A stretch of 64,000 nucleotides of DNA from Proteus faecis (GTDB lineage: Bacteria > Pseudomonadota > Gammaproteobacteria > Enterobacterales > Enterobacteriaceae): positions 558,001-622,000 of the forward strand of contig NZ_PENZ01000034.1 of the NCBI RefSeq assembly GCF_003144395.1, in the 5' to 3' direction. The notes below the pieces were generated by a model. It saw only the letters and a program-made list of their open reading frames with translations, did not search any database and had not been told where the DNA came from. Positions 8,634-17,716 of this stretch are shown here, piece after piece (positions within the stretch are counted from its first letter, which is position 1; each line of letters begins with the position of its first letter). The position numbers and the translations under genes are program-made.

Positions 8634-10304
8634 TTAATTTCGTCTTCTCACCGGAGTATTATCTGCAACATAGTATTTAGCCTGACTTTTTGGTAAAGGT
8701 TTAATCCCTCTCACCTTATCCGCTATCTTTTCTGCGATCATAATGGTCGTTGCATTCAAATTGCCCGTGATGATTAAAGGCATAATCGACGCATCAATAA
8801 CTCTTACGTTTTCGATACCATGCACTCGCCCTTCGCTATCAACAACAGCCATTTCATCTGTGCCCATTTTACAAGTACCACAAGGATGAAATGCGGTTTC
8901 TGCTCGTTCTCTAACAAAGGTATCAAGCTCTTCATCACTTTGGATATGTTTACCCGGACTAATTTCTTCACCACGGTAAGCATCTAATGCCGGTTGTGCC
9001 ATAATTTCTCGTGTGATCCGAATTGCGGCTCGAAACTCTTCCCAATCTTGTTCTGTTGACATGTAATTAAACAAAATACTGGGATGTTGATGAGGATCTG
9101 TAGATGTTAATTTTACACGTCCTCTACTTGGGGAACGCATTGAACCTACATGCGCTTGGAAACCATGAACCTCTACTGCATTGGTTCCATTATAATTAAT
9201 GGCAACGGGCAGAAAATGGAACTGAATATTAGGCCACGCAAACTTTTCACTAGAGCGAATAAAACCGCCCGCTTCAAATTGATTACTTGCCCCGATCCCT
9301 GTTCCTTGGAATAGCCATTGCGCACCAATTTTAGGCTGGTTATACCATTTTAAAGCAGGATAAAGTGAAACGGGTTGTTTACATTCATACTGCAAATACA
9401 TTTCTAAATGATCTTGAAGATTTTCCCCAACACCAGGTAATACATGTACGGGGGAGATATTAAATTCATTTAATACTGCCTCAGGTCCGACCCCAGAACG
9501 TTGTAATATTTGAGGCGAAGCAATTGCACCCGCGCAAAGTAATATTTCTCGCTTGGCTTTCGCATGGTGAGGTGTGGTATTTTCTCCCGAAAAATAGCGA
9601 ACCCCAATGGCTTTTTTACCTTCAAATTCAATAACATCTGTTGTAGCATGTGTCTCTATCGTTAAGTTTTTGCGTGCTTTAGCTTGATCAAGATAGCCTC
9701 TTGCTGTGCTTGCTCGGCGGCCTTTAGGTGTGACGGTTCTATCCATCGGACCAAAACCTTCTTGCTGATAGCCGTTAAGATCGGCGGTTTGGGGATATCC
9801 TGCTTGTACACCAGCCTCAACCATCGCATGAAATAGAATATTATTGCCTTGTTTTGGTGTTGTGACACTCACAGGCCCTTTATCACCATGATAATCATTA
9901 GCACCAATATCACGCGTTTCCGCTTTACGAAAATAAGGCAAACAACTTAAGTAGTCCCACTCTTCAAGACCGGGTAATTTAGCCCAACCATCAAAATCCA
10001 TAGCATTACCACGAATGTAACACATACCATTAATTAACGATGAACCACCCAGCCCTTTACCACGACCACACTCCATGCGTCGGTTATTCATATAAGGTTC
10101 AGGCTCAGTTTCATAAGCCCAGTTATATCGCCTACCTTGTAACGGATACGCTAATGCTGCTGGCATTTGTGTACGAAAATCGAACCTGTAGTCCGGACCT
10201 CCAGCTTCAAGGAGCAGCACAGTAACTTCAGGATCTTCTGTCAAGCGGGTTGCAAGAACGTTACCGGCTGAACCAGCACCGATAATAATGTAGTCATAGA
10301 CCAT
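8634..10304 (-). CDS. betA: Choline dehydrogenase
   Basis: A 556-residue GMC-family flavoprotein, the same length as E. coli BetA. It oxidises choline to betaine aldehyde, linked to the membrane respiratory chain. The FAD-binding motif [14 protein letters not shown] is at residues 5-18, the GMC signature [15 protein letters not shown] at about 79-93, and the catalytic His/Asn region near the C-terminus ([28 protein letters not shown]). An in-frame ATG at 10328 exists, but the ATG at 10304 has GAGGAGATAACA directly upstream and begins the FAD motif. Last gene of betI-betB-betA. Confidence 0.96.
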   Translation of the reverse strand: MVYDYIIIGAGSAGNVLATRLTEDPEVTVLLLEAGGPDYRFDFRTQMPAALAYPLQGRRYNWAYETEPEPYMNNRRMECGRGKGLGGSSLINGMCYIRGNAMDFDGWAKLPGLEEWDYLSCLPYFRKAETRDIGANDYHGDKGPVSVTTPKQGNNILFHAMVEAGVQAGYPQTADLNGYQQEGFGPMDRTVTPKGRRASTARGYLDQAKARKNLTIETHATTDVIEFEGKKAIGVRYFSGENTTPHHAKAKREILLCAGAIASPQILQRSGVGPEAVLNEFNISPVHVLPGVGENLQDHLEMYLQYECKQPVSLYPALKWYNQPKIGAQWLFQGTGIGASNQFEAGGFIRSSEKFAWPNIQFHFLPVAINYNGTNAVEVHGFQAHVGSMRSPSRGRVKLTSTDPHQHPSILFNYMSTEQDWEEFRAAIRITREIMAQPALDAYRGEEISPGKHIQSDEELDTFVRERAETAFHPCGTCKMGTDEMAVVDSEGRVHGIENVRVIDASIMPLIITGNLNATTIMIAEKIADKVRGIKPLPKSQAKYYVADNTPVRRRN

Positions 10305-10343
10305 TGTTATCTCCTCTGTTTCAGTCATTAAAAAAAGAATGGA

Positions 10344-11819
10344 TTAAAAAACGGATGAAAACTCCCCAAGTTCGATTTGAATAGATTTTATTTGCGTATA
10401 ATTCTGTAATGTGACAAGTCCGTTTTCACGCCCTACTCCAGAATGTTTATAACCCCCAACTGGCATTTCTGCTGGAGACTCACCCCATGTGTTAACCCAA
10501 CAAATTCCAGCCTCTAATTGATGAATAACACGGTGAGCAGTTGTAAGATCGTTAGTAACAAGGCCTGCGGCTAAACCATATATGCTATTATTAGCACGTA
10601 TAATCACTTCATCTTCGGTTTGGTAACTCAGAATACTCATCACTGGGCCAAATATTTCGTCTTGCGTAATTTTCATATCATCCGTGCAATCAGTGAAAAC
10701 AGTCGGCTCAACATAAGCACCTTGCGCAAAATCACCGTCTAACAAGCGATGCCCCCCACAAAGTAATCTTGCTCCTTGTCTTTTTCCTAACTCAATATAA
10801 TTTAAGACCTTTTCAAGATGAGAAAAGCTGACTAATGGCCCAAAATTAGTGTCCATTTCAAGAGGAGAACCGACTCGAATGCGGGAGACACGCTCAGTGA
10901 TTTTGGCTTCAAATGCTTTTTTTAATTTTTCTGGTACAAATACACGCGTTCCATTAGTACATACTTGGCCTGAACTATAGAAATTAGCCATCATTGCAAT
11001 ATCCGCAGCGGTATCTAAATCGGCATCATCAAAAATAATTAAAGGTGACTTTCCACCGAGTTCCATTGTCACTTCTTTTAAACTCGATGCAGAGGCATTT
11101 GCCATCACTTTCTTGCCTGTTTCAATTCCACCAGTAAAAGAAACTTTAGCAATGTCAGGATGTTGCGTTAACCATTGCCCCACATTAGCTTTTCCTGTAA
11201 CGACGTTAAAAACCCCTTTAGGTAATCCTGCCTCAGTGTATATTTCGGCCAATTTTAATGCCGTAAGTGAAGTCATTTCACTTGGTTTAAAGATCATGGC
11301 ATTACCCGCAGCAAGTGCAGGCGCAGATTTCCATAATGCTATTTGAATGGGATAATTCCATGCACCAATACCAGCAACTACACCTAAAGGCTCACGGCGA
11401 GTATAAGCAAAAGCGGTTTCTCTAAGAGGGATTTGCGTTCCTTCAAGTGCGGGAATAAGACCTGCGTAGTACTCTAAAACATCAGCACCTGTCACAATAT
11501 CGACATAACGTGTTTCAGAGAGTGGCTTACCTGTGTCTAAGGTTTCTAAATGAGCTAATTCATCATTACGTTCGCGTAAAATATCAACAGCACGTCTCAA
11601 AACTCGTGCTCGTTCCATCGCCGTCATCGCACACCAAATTTGTTGCCCTTGCTTTGCACTTTCGACTGCCCAATTGATATCTTCTTCACTTGCAGATTGT
11701 AAATGTGCAATCACATCGCCATTAGCTGGATTGATCGCATCAAATTGCTCACACTCCGGCTCTGCACAATCGACATATCCACCATGAATATAGAGTTTAT
11801 GTAAGGGTGGGTTTGACAT
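10344..11819 (-). CDS. betB: Betaine aldehyde dehydrogenase
   Basis: A 491-residue NAD(P)-dependent aldehyde dehydrogenase that turns betaine aldehyde into glycine betaine, an osmoprotectant. The active-site glutamate is in [12 protein letters not shown] (about 251-262), and the catalytic cysteine is in [16 protein letters not shown] (about 286). Length matches E. coli BetB (490). Lies between betI and betA in one operon, with about 35-40 bases between genes. The start has AAGGAGAAAAT upstream. Confidence 0.96.
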   Translation of the reverse strand: MSNPPLHKLYIHGGYVDCAEPECEQFDAINPANGDVIAHLQSASEEDINWAVESAKQGQQIWCAMTAMERARVLRRAVDILRERNDELAHLETLDTGKPLSETRYVDIVTGADVLEYYAGLIPALEGTQIPLRETAFAYTRREPLGVVAGIGAWNYPIQIALWKSAPALAAGNAMIFKPSEMTSLTALKLAEIYTEAGLPKGVFNVVTGKANVGQWLTQHPDIAKVSFTGGIETGKKVMANASASSLKEVTMELGGKSPLIIFDDADLDTAADIAMMANFYSSGQVCTNGTRVFVPEKLKKAFEAKITERVSRIRVGSPLEMDTNFGPLVSFSHLEKVLNYIELGKRQGARLLCGGHRLLDGDFAQGAYVEPTVFTDCTDDMKITQDEIFGPVMSILSYQTEDEVIIRANNSIYGLAAGLVTNDLTTAHRVIHQLEAGICWVNTWGESPAEMPVGGYKHSGVGRENGLVTLQNYTQIKSIQIELGEFSSVF

Positions 11820-11854
11820 ATTTTCTCCTTATTATTCGTATGTTAAGTCTTTAT

Positions 11855-12445
11855 TTAACTCCGATTTTTCAGTTGCATATCGATATATTCATTCGTAATA
11901 GTTTTGGCTTCCTCCAAAGAGAAAGGCACATTGCTCAGTGCACTTCGTAGCCATAAACCATCAATTAATGCAGCTAAACCTTTTGCAGCCAAACGAGCTT
12001 GATCTTTGGTAAGAACACGCCCAAACTCGTAACTTAGGTTGGAATAAAGCCTTTTATCATTAACCTTTTGTAAACGATTCAAATTAGGCTGATGCATACT
12101 ACTCGCCCAAAACGCTAGCCATGTTTTCATTGCAGCTTCACTGGTTTGAGTCGTATCAAAGTTACCTTCAACAATGGCTTGAATGCGTTGCTTTGGTGTT
12201 GCATCACTTAACATTCTTAAACGTATCGCTACTGCAAAACCGAGTTGGTACTGAATATGACGCATCGCTGCTTCCAGTAATCCATTTTTATCACGAAAGT
12301 AGTGGCTAATAATGCCGTTAGAAACACCGGCTTTTCGAGCTATCAATGCGATGCTCGCCTCTTGCATTCCAACCTCATTAATGACTGCTAACGTCGCTTG
12401 GATTAATTGCTGTTTACGTATCGACTGCATTCCTATCTTCGGCAT
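11855..12445 (-). CDS. betI: Choline-responsive repressor BetI
   Basis: A 196-residue TetR-family regulator. The N-terminal helix-turn-helix runs through [26 protein letters not shown], and the tail is the ligand-binding domain, with [16 protein letters not shown] closely matching E. coli BetI. In E. coli it represses betT and betIBA until choline is present. The frame is open to 12508, but [15 protein letters not shown] at 12445 matches the known N-terminus. A candidate operator lies 51 bases upstream. First gene of betIBA. Confidence 0.93.
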   Translation of the reverse strand: MPKIGMQSIRKQQLIQATLAVINEVGMQEASIALIARKAGVSNGIISHYFRDKNGLLEAAMRHIQYQLGFAVAIRLRMLSDATPKQRIQAIVEGNFDTTQTSEAAMKTWLAFWASSMHQPNLNRLQKVNDKRLYSNLSYEFGRVLTKDQARLAAKGLAALIDGLWLRSALSNVPFSLEEAKTITNEYIDMQLKNRS

Positions 12446-12495
12446 GTTTTTAGACCTAAAAAATACATTGAACACAGTTATTAAACGTTTTTTTA

Positions 12496-12509
12496 ATTGA
12501 ACATTCAAT
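12496..12509. promoter_or_regulatory. Candidate BetI operator
   Basis: ATTGAA-CA-TTCAAT is an inverted repeat with 6-base arms in the betI-betT divergent region. It resembles the BetI site between the same genes in other enterobacteria, which has ATTGAACGTTCAAT-like symmetry. Confidence 0.65.
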
Positions 12510-12653
12510 CAATATTAACTATTGTTTATCACAATTAATTTACAATTTGATTTGGGAGGATATTGTGAAAAATTGAATCTTTGCAACTAATTCAATTAGT
12601 TAACAAAGAATGCAACTTTTAACTTTTAGATAAATAAATTTTTGGAATTTCTG

Positions 12654-14690
12654 ATGACAACTCTTAACAGCACAAAAAAACCACAGAAAGATAAGCTAAA
12701 CTCTGTCGTTTTTTTCGCTTCCGCAACGCTAATTTTAGCATTTTCTTTTTTCACTATTTTGATGACAGAAACAGCAAATACCTGGATTGTGGCAACACTA
12801 GGATGGGTATCAAAAACCTTTGGTTGGTACTATTTATTGGCGGCCACGTTATACATTGTTTTTGTTATTTTTGTTGCCACATCTCGTTTTGGAAATATCA
12901 AATTAGGGCCTGAACAATCGAAACCTGAATTTAGTGTTTTAAGTTGGTCTGCAATGTTATTTGCGGCCGGTATTGGGATTGATTTGATGTTTTTCTCTGT
13001 AGCAGAGCCGATTACACAATATATGTTACCGCCAACCGGCGAAGGTGAAACAATAGAAGCAGCCCGTCAGTCGATGGTGTGGACTTTATTCCACTATGGC
13101 CTGACGGGCTGGTCTATGTATGCGTTAATTGGTATTGCACTAGGCTATTTTAGCTATCGTTATAATTTACCTTTAACTATACGTTCTGCACTTTATCCTA
13201 TTTTTGGAAATCGTATTTATGGTCCAATTGGTCATACTGTCGATATTGCTGCTGTTTTAGGAACTATTTTTGGTATTGCAACAACACTAGGAATTGGTGT
13301 TGTACAGCTTAATTATGGCTTAAAAGTTCTTTTTGACTTGCCCCAAGGATTAGGTGTTCAAGGCGGATTAATTCTGTTATCGGTTATTATGGCCGTTATT
13401 TCAGCAACATCAGGTGTTAACAAAGGGATCAGAATTTTATCGGAACTTAACGTATTGCTCGCACTAGGGCTTATTTTATTTATCTTATTTGCTGGTGATA
13501 CTGAGTTTTTATTAAATGCATTGGTATTGAATGTCGGTGATTATACTAATCGCTTTTTGGGGATGACACTAAATAGCTTTGCATTTGATAAACCAACTGA
13601 TTGGATGAATAGCTGGACACTCTTTTTCTGGGCTTGGTGGGTTGCATGGTCCCCTTTTGTTGGTCTATTTTTGGCTCGGATTTCAAGAGGACGAACAATC
13701 AGACAGTTTGTTATAGGTACATTGATTATTCCTTTTGTTTTTACACTACTATGGTTATCAATTTTTGGTAATAGTGCTTTATATGAAGTGATCCATGGCA
13801 ATAAAGAATTAGCACAAACTGTATTAGAAGCCCCTGAAAAAGGGTTCTATTCACTATTAGAACTCTATCCTGGTTTCGGTTTAACGGCTTCTGTCGCCAC
13901 CATTACAGGGCTATTATTTTATGTCACCTCTGCCGATTCTGGTTCATTAGTATTAGGTAATTTTACCTCTCAATTAAGTCATGTTAATAACGATGCACCT
14001 AACTGGCTTCGTATTTTCTGGTCTATTGCCATTGGGTTATTAACATTGGGTATGCTCATGGCTGATGGTATTTCTGCCTTACAAAACACGACTATAATAA
14101 TGGGATTGCCCTTTAGTTTTGTTATTTTCTTTATAATGGCGGGACTTTATAAATCATTAAAAGTAGAAGATTTTCGACGTGTTAGTTCACTCAATACCAA
14201 TGCCCCCGCGCCACTTTATGGCAATACGACTATGAATTGGAAACAACGTTTAGGGCGAGTTATGAACTTTCCGGGAACGACATATACACAACGTATGCTA
14301 GATTTAACTTGTATGCCAGCAATGCAAGATGTGGCTAAAGAACTTTTATTGCGCGGGGCTAAAGTTGAATTCAATTACTACCCAATTGAAGATAATGAAC
14401 GCTTACATCATTTAGAACTTGTCGTCGATCTTGCGCAAGAGCAGAACTTTATTTATCAAATTTGGCCACAAAAATACTCAGTACCTGCATTTACCTATCG
14501 TGCTCGTCGAGGTAAATCAGATTATTACCGTTTAGAAACATATTTATGGGAAGGTACACAAGGTAATGATTTAATGGATTACACCAAAGAGCAAATTATT
14601 ACAGATATTTTAGACCAATATGAAAAACACCTGAATTTTATTCATCTTAGTCGTGAAGCACCCGGCGCGACATTAACTTTTCCTGAATAA
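12654..14690 (+). CDS. betT: High-affinity choline transporter BetT
   Basis: A 678-residue inner-membrane protein of the BCCT family, driven by the proton gradient in E. coli. There are about 12 membrane segments in the first 500 residues. The BCCT signature FFWAWWVAWSPFVGLFLARISRG lies at about 325-347. A long cytoplasmic C-terminal domain follows, as in E. coli BetT (677 residues). The ATG at 12654 is preferred over the upstream TTG at 12642. Divergent from betIBA, which makes glycine betaine from the imported choline. Confidence 0.96.
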   Translation: MTTLNSTKKPQKDKLNSVVFFASATLILAFSFFTILMTETANTWIVATLGWVSKTFGWYYLLAATLYIVFVIFVATSRFGNIKLGPEQSKPEFSVLSWSAMLFAAGIGIDLMFFSVAEPITQYMLPPTGEGETIEAARQSMVWTLFHYGLTGWSMYALIGIALGYFSYRYNLPLTIRSALYPIFGNRIYGPIGHTVDIAAVLGTIFGIATTLGIGVVQLNYGLKVLFDLPQGLGVQGGLILLSVIMAVISATSGVNKGIRILSELNVLLALGLILFILFAGDTEFLLNALVLNVGDYTNRFLGMTLNSFAFDKPTDWMNSWTLFFWAWWVAWSPFVGLFLARISRGRTIRQFVIGTLIIPFVFTLLWLSIFGNSALYEVIHGNKELAQTVLEAPEKGFYSLLELYPGFGLTASVATITGLLFYVTSADSGSLVLGNFTSQLSHVNNDAPNWLRIFWSIAIGLLTLGMLMADGISALQNTTIIMGLPFSFVIFFIMAGLYKSLKVEDFRRVSSLNTNAPAPLYGNTTMNWKQRLGRVMNFPGTTYTQRMLDLTCMPAMQDVAKELLLRGAKVEFNYYPIEDNERLHHLELVVDLAQEQNFIYQIWPQKYSVPAFTYRARRGKSDYYRLETYLWEGTQGNDLMDYTKEQIITDILDQYEKHLNFIHLSREAPGATLTFPE

Positions 14691-14715
14691 AAGCTATAAA
14701 TAGCCATTAATATCT

Positions 14716-14748
14716 AAGGGAAATCTAATAAACGATTTCCCTTTTTTA
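14716..14748 (+). terminator. betT terminator
   Basis: AAGGGAAATC pairs with GATTTCCCTT across an 8-base loop, then TTTT. Confidence 0.8.
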
Positions 14749-14905
14749 TTATATTGAACCGTGTTAGACAATGTTTTCCAAAGATCCACACTAAGAAAGA
14801 TGAATATTTAATTATTTTTATTACATAAATATTTACTTTGGTTTTCTTTTTAGTAATCTATGTGAACTAATAAAACATAGAATAATTTACTTGGGAAAAC
14901 ATCAC

Positions 14906-16063
14906 ATGAATCGTCGGTCATTTTTAACATCATCCAGCCTAGTGATTGGGGGGCTTTCGTTAAGTTCCTTTGTTAGCTCTGCTTATGCCAATGAAGCACT
15001 GAAAAATAAATTGGCATTTAATGCAGAAAATCCGTTACTACTTAATTTCAATGAAAACTCATTAGGTATGTCGCCTAACGCCCAAAAAGCGATTATTGCT
15101 GCTTTACCCAATGCATTTAGATATCCAGATGATGCACGTAGCGAATTAATTAGTGAATTAGGCAAAGAGTTTAAACTTTCAGATAAACATATTACCTTGG
15201 GAAATGGCTCATCTGAGACAATTCAAGCAGCCGTTCAATTTGTGGCAAACAAAGCACAAAAAGAAGGTAAAGCAGTTCAACTTATTGTTCCTGATCCGAC
15301 ATTTAACTATGCCGAGCTTTATGCAGAACCCTTAGGTGTAAAAATCGTTAAAGTACCCGTTGATAAAACGCTAGCTTTCGATTTAGCAACTATGCAGAAA
15401 AAAGCACAAGAGTTTGATGGTATTAGTATGGTCTATTTGTGCAATCCAAATAACCCAACGGCGATGTTAACCCCTAGTGCAGAACTATCGAATTGGGTGA
15501 AATCAGCAAAAGAGAATGTCTTTTTTATTATTGATGAAGCTTATGCCGAGTTTGTTTCTACCCCTGCATTTGTCAGTGCAATTACCCTAGTGGCTGAGGG
15601 TTATAAAAACCTGATTGTGACTCGTACCTTCTCTAAAATTTATGCTTTAGCTGGGCTACGTGTCGGTTATGGTGTTGCTGTACCTGAGGTTATTGCGGAT
15701 GTTGATGTGTTTGTTTCTATTGATAATACCAACACTGCAGGTGCAGTTGCCGCATTAGCCTCACTAAAAGATAAAGCTTATGTGGAATATAGTCGTAAAT
15801 CGATTGATGTTTCACGTCAGATAGTCGTTGATACCTTAAAAGATCTCAATATTGAATACGCACCTTCTCATGCAAACTTTATATTCCATAAAGTTAAAGG
15901 CGATGTAAAAACCTATCAAAATAGAATGAAAGACGCGAATATTATGGTTGGCCGTGAATTTCCACCCGCTTTGGGCTGGAGCCGTTTAACTTTAGGTACA
16001 CCCGAAGAGATGAGCTATTTTGTCGCAACATTAAAAGAATTTCGGGTTAAAGGTTGGATTTGA
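14906..16063 (+). CDS. Tat-exported PLP-dependent aminotransferase (HisC-like)
   Basis: A 385-residue fold-type I aminotransferase of the histidinol-phosphate aminotransferase group. The N-terminus is a textbook twin-arginine signal: N-R-R-S-F-L-T, a hydrophobic stretch, then S-S-A-Y-A as cleavage site before residue 29. The mature part keeps the expected residues: N-P-N-N-P-T, D-E-A-Y-A-E-F for the cofactor ring, and the Schiff-base lysine K244 in S-K-I-Y-A-L-A-G-L-R. It therefore looks like an active enzyme that is folded with its cofactor in the cytoplasm and exported to the periplasm. The upstream TTG at 14891 is a weaker start. The substrate is unknown; other hisB-type genes are not nearby. 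It stands alone between betT and the fimbrial operon. Confidence 0.85.
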   Translation: MNRRSFLTSSSLVIGGLSLSSFVSSAYANEALKNKLAFNAENPLLLNFNENSLGMSPNAQKAIIAALPNAFRYPDDARSELISELGKEFKLSDKHITLGNGSSETIQAAVQFVANKAQKEGKAVQLIVPDPTFNYAELYAEPLGVKIVKVPVDKTLAFDLATMQKKAQEFDGISMVYLCNPNNPTAMLTPSAELSNWVKSAKENVFFIIDEAYAEFVSTPAFVSAITLVAEGYKNLIVTRTFSKIYALAGLRVGYGVAVPEVIADVDVFVSIDNTNTAGAVAALASLKDKAYVEYSRKSIDVSRQIVVDTLKDLNIEYAPSHANFIFHKVKGDVKTYQNRMKDANIMVGREFPPALGWSRLTLGTPEEMSYFVATLKEFRVKGWI

Positions 16064-16094
16064 TTTTATTCAAATTCACTCATAATAGTTTATG

Positions 16095-16126
16095 TATAAA
16101 GGGAACTAAAACGTTCCCTTTATAAT
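16095..16126. terminator. Bidirectional terminator between aminotransferase and fimbrial operon
   Basis: A 12-bp perfect stem TATAAAGGGAAC/GTTCCCTTTATA (16095-16106 with 16113-16124). AT-rich arms allow use in both directions, for two convergent units. Confidence 0.75.
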
Positions 16127-16684
16127 TTAAAGATATTCTAAAGAAAATAAAACTTCGCCATTTGCACTGCCACTAACAACGGCTGCCCCTGTTGATGCAT
16201 ATTGCGCATAAAAATCAAGAGCAATATTATTGATTGTTCCTACTGGATAAATAACACTACTTTTACCTGGTAATACCTTATTTTTATTTTTATCTAAAAT
16301 TGCGATCCCAACATTTTTTGCAGAGTCATTTTCTGACAATTTAAATAGTGTATTATCTTGATTATCAGTATCCCCTTTAAAGGTCACTTTCACTCCCGTC
16401 GTAAATACACTACAATCCGTTAAGTTAAGTGTAAACTTTATCGGTTCTGTTGTTTTGTTTTGCTGAAAATCTTTCGTTCCCCACACACCTAAATCTACAA
16501 ATTTATTCATTGATTCAGGGCTTACTCTGCATGTATTTGCAACAATATTTGCTTTTATAACGATATTGGTATTTGCCAATTCAGCTTTTGCGTCTTGAAC
16601 TCGAAATATTGAACACCCTATCAATAAAAATAGTATCCATAATAAAGAGCGCATTATTCTGTTACTATAAAATAACTCATTCAT
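16127..16684 (-). CDS. Fimbrial subunit (minor, last gene of operon)
   Basis: A 185-residue type-1-like pilin with an N-terminal signal segment. The cysteine pair C-R-V-S-P (about 52) and D-C-S-V-F (about 91) forms the usual pilin disulfide, and the C-terminal E-V-L-F-S-L-E-Y-L is the donor-type final strand. The sequence around the first cysteine, NTCRVSPESMNKFVDLGVWGTKDFQ, is close to the two pilins at the other end of the operon. It may be a fimbrial rod subunit variant or an adaptor. The ATG at 16684, with AGG upstream, is used; an internal ATG at 16654 has no ribosome binding site. Confidence 0.8.
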   Translation of the reverse strand: MNELFYSNRIMRSLLWILFLLIGCSIFRVQDAKAELANTNIVIKANIVANTCRVSPESMNKFVDLGVWGTKDFQQNKTTEPIKFTLNLTDCSVFTTGVKVTFKGDTDNQDNTLFKLSENDSAKNVGIAILDKNKNKVLPGKSSVIYPVGTINNIALDFYAQYASTGAAVVSGSANGEVLFSLEYL

Positions 16685-16703
16685 GATGTGAGCCTATATA
16701 AAT

Positions 16704-17699
16704 TTAAGGAAAATCGACTCTTAAGAAACCACTAGATGTCACAGAACCTTCTGCTGGTGTTTTTCCATCAATACTGACAGGATACACATTAATAGTAACA
16801 TTAGAGTCAGAATTTCCATTTAGTTTAAAAGGAATAAAACTAGATAAATCATTAGGGGTTAATTCCGCACCATTAGCGTTCGCAATAATAAATCCAACAC
16901 TTTTATTATTAGAAACAATTGCATTGCCTCGTACAGAATCGGCTTGTAAACGCATTGTCAAATCTGCACTAGCCTCTATATTGTCACATTGAATATTTAA
17001 ATTACGCGAAATTGTATTTACTCCTTCCGCTCTTTTCCCCGCTTCTTTAAAACTTGATGCAGGAATATTATCAAAATCAATATTTAATACTTGACCAGAA
17101 TTAATCACACAAGATTGTGGTACAGATATCGAAAGATTTAAAAATAACTTAGTGATCACAGCTTGTTTTGTTGCGCAATTTTGTGGTTGGCAGAATCCAA
17201 ATTCACCAACAAATATATTATTTACATAAGTACCTGAAATAATCGCTTTATCTATTTTTATTCGTGTCTGATATTTTCGTGTAGAAACGACCCCTTCTTC
17301 ACCTTCAGTATAAGAACGAGGACCACAAGTAGAACTTAAAGTTGGTACATTATAAGGAACATAAATTGTTCTACAATTATTTGTCATCCTTAAAGCTACA
17401 GATATATAGTCATCTATTCTTGAATATACCCAATCATTATTACTGGTGTTAGCTGTAGGAATATTACCATTAGAATATGTTGCCCAGGTTTGTCCTTGAC
17501 CTGCATTCCACCTTAATGTTGTTCTATTTGTTAAATTAATATCAGAAGCATCTTTAGTGACCCCTACTTTATTTTCATTCTTTGTTAACTGTCCGCTGAG
17601 TGTTGAAATTTCATTAGCATTACAACCACTGATACAGTTAACAGCAATAGCACTATTTGAAGCAATGGCCATTATCATAAATAATAATATTCTCATCAT
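16704..17699 (-). CDS. Fimbrial tip adhesin (FimH-like two-domain)
   Basis: A 331-residue secreted protein with signal peptide MMRILLFMIMAIASNSAIA. The N-terminal ~190 residues, rich in Asn, Thr, Trp and with several cysteines, form the likely receptor-binding domain. The C-terminal ~135 residues are a pilin domain starting at P-Q-S-C-V-I-N-S-G and ending with F-L-R-V-D-F-P. This two-domain build and its place right after the usher fit a tip adhesin. The binding partner cannot be told from sequence. Confidence 0.8.
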   Translation of the reverse strand: MMRILLFMIMAIASNSAIAVNCISGCNANEISTLSGQLTKNENKVGVTKDASDINLTNRTTLRWNAGQGQTWATYSNGNIPTANTSNNDWVYSRIDDYISVALRMTNNCRTIYVPYNVPTLSSTCGPRSYTEGEEGVVSTRKYQTRIKIDKAIISGTYVNNIFVGEFGFCQPQNCATKQAVITKLFLNLSISVPQSCVINSGQVLNIDFDNIPASSFKEAGKRAEGVNTISRNLNIQCDNIEASADLTMRLQADSVRGNAIVSNNKSVGFIIANANGAELTPNDLSSFIPFKLNGNSDSNVTINVYPVSIDGKTPAEGSVTSSGFLRVDFP

Positions 17700-17716
17700 A
17701 AAAACCCATTAAGTTG

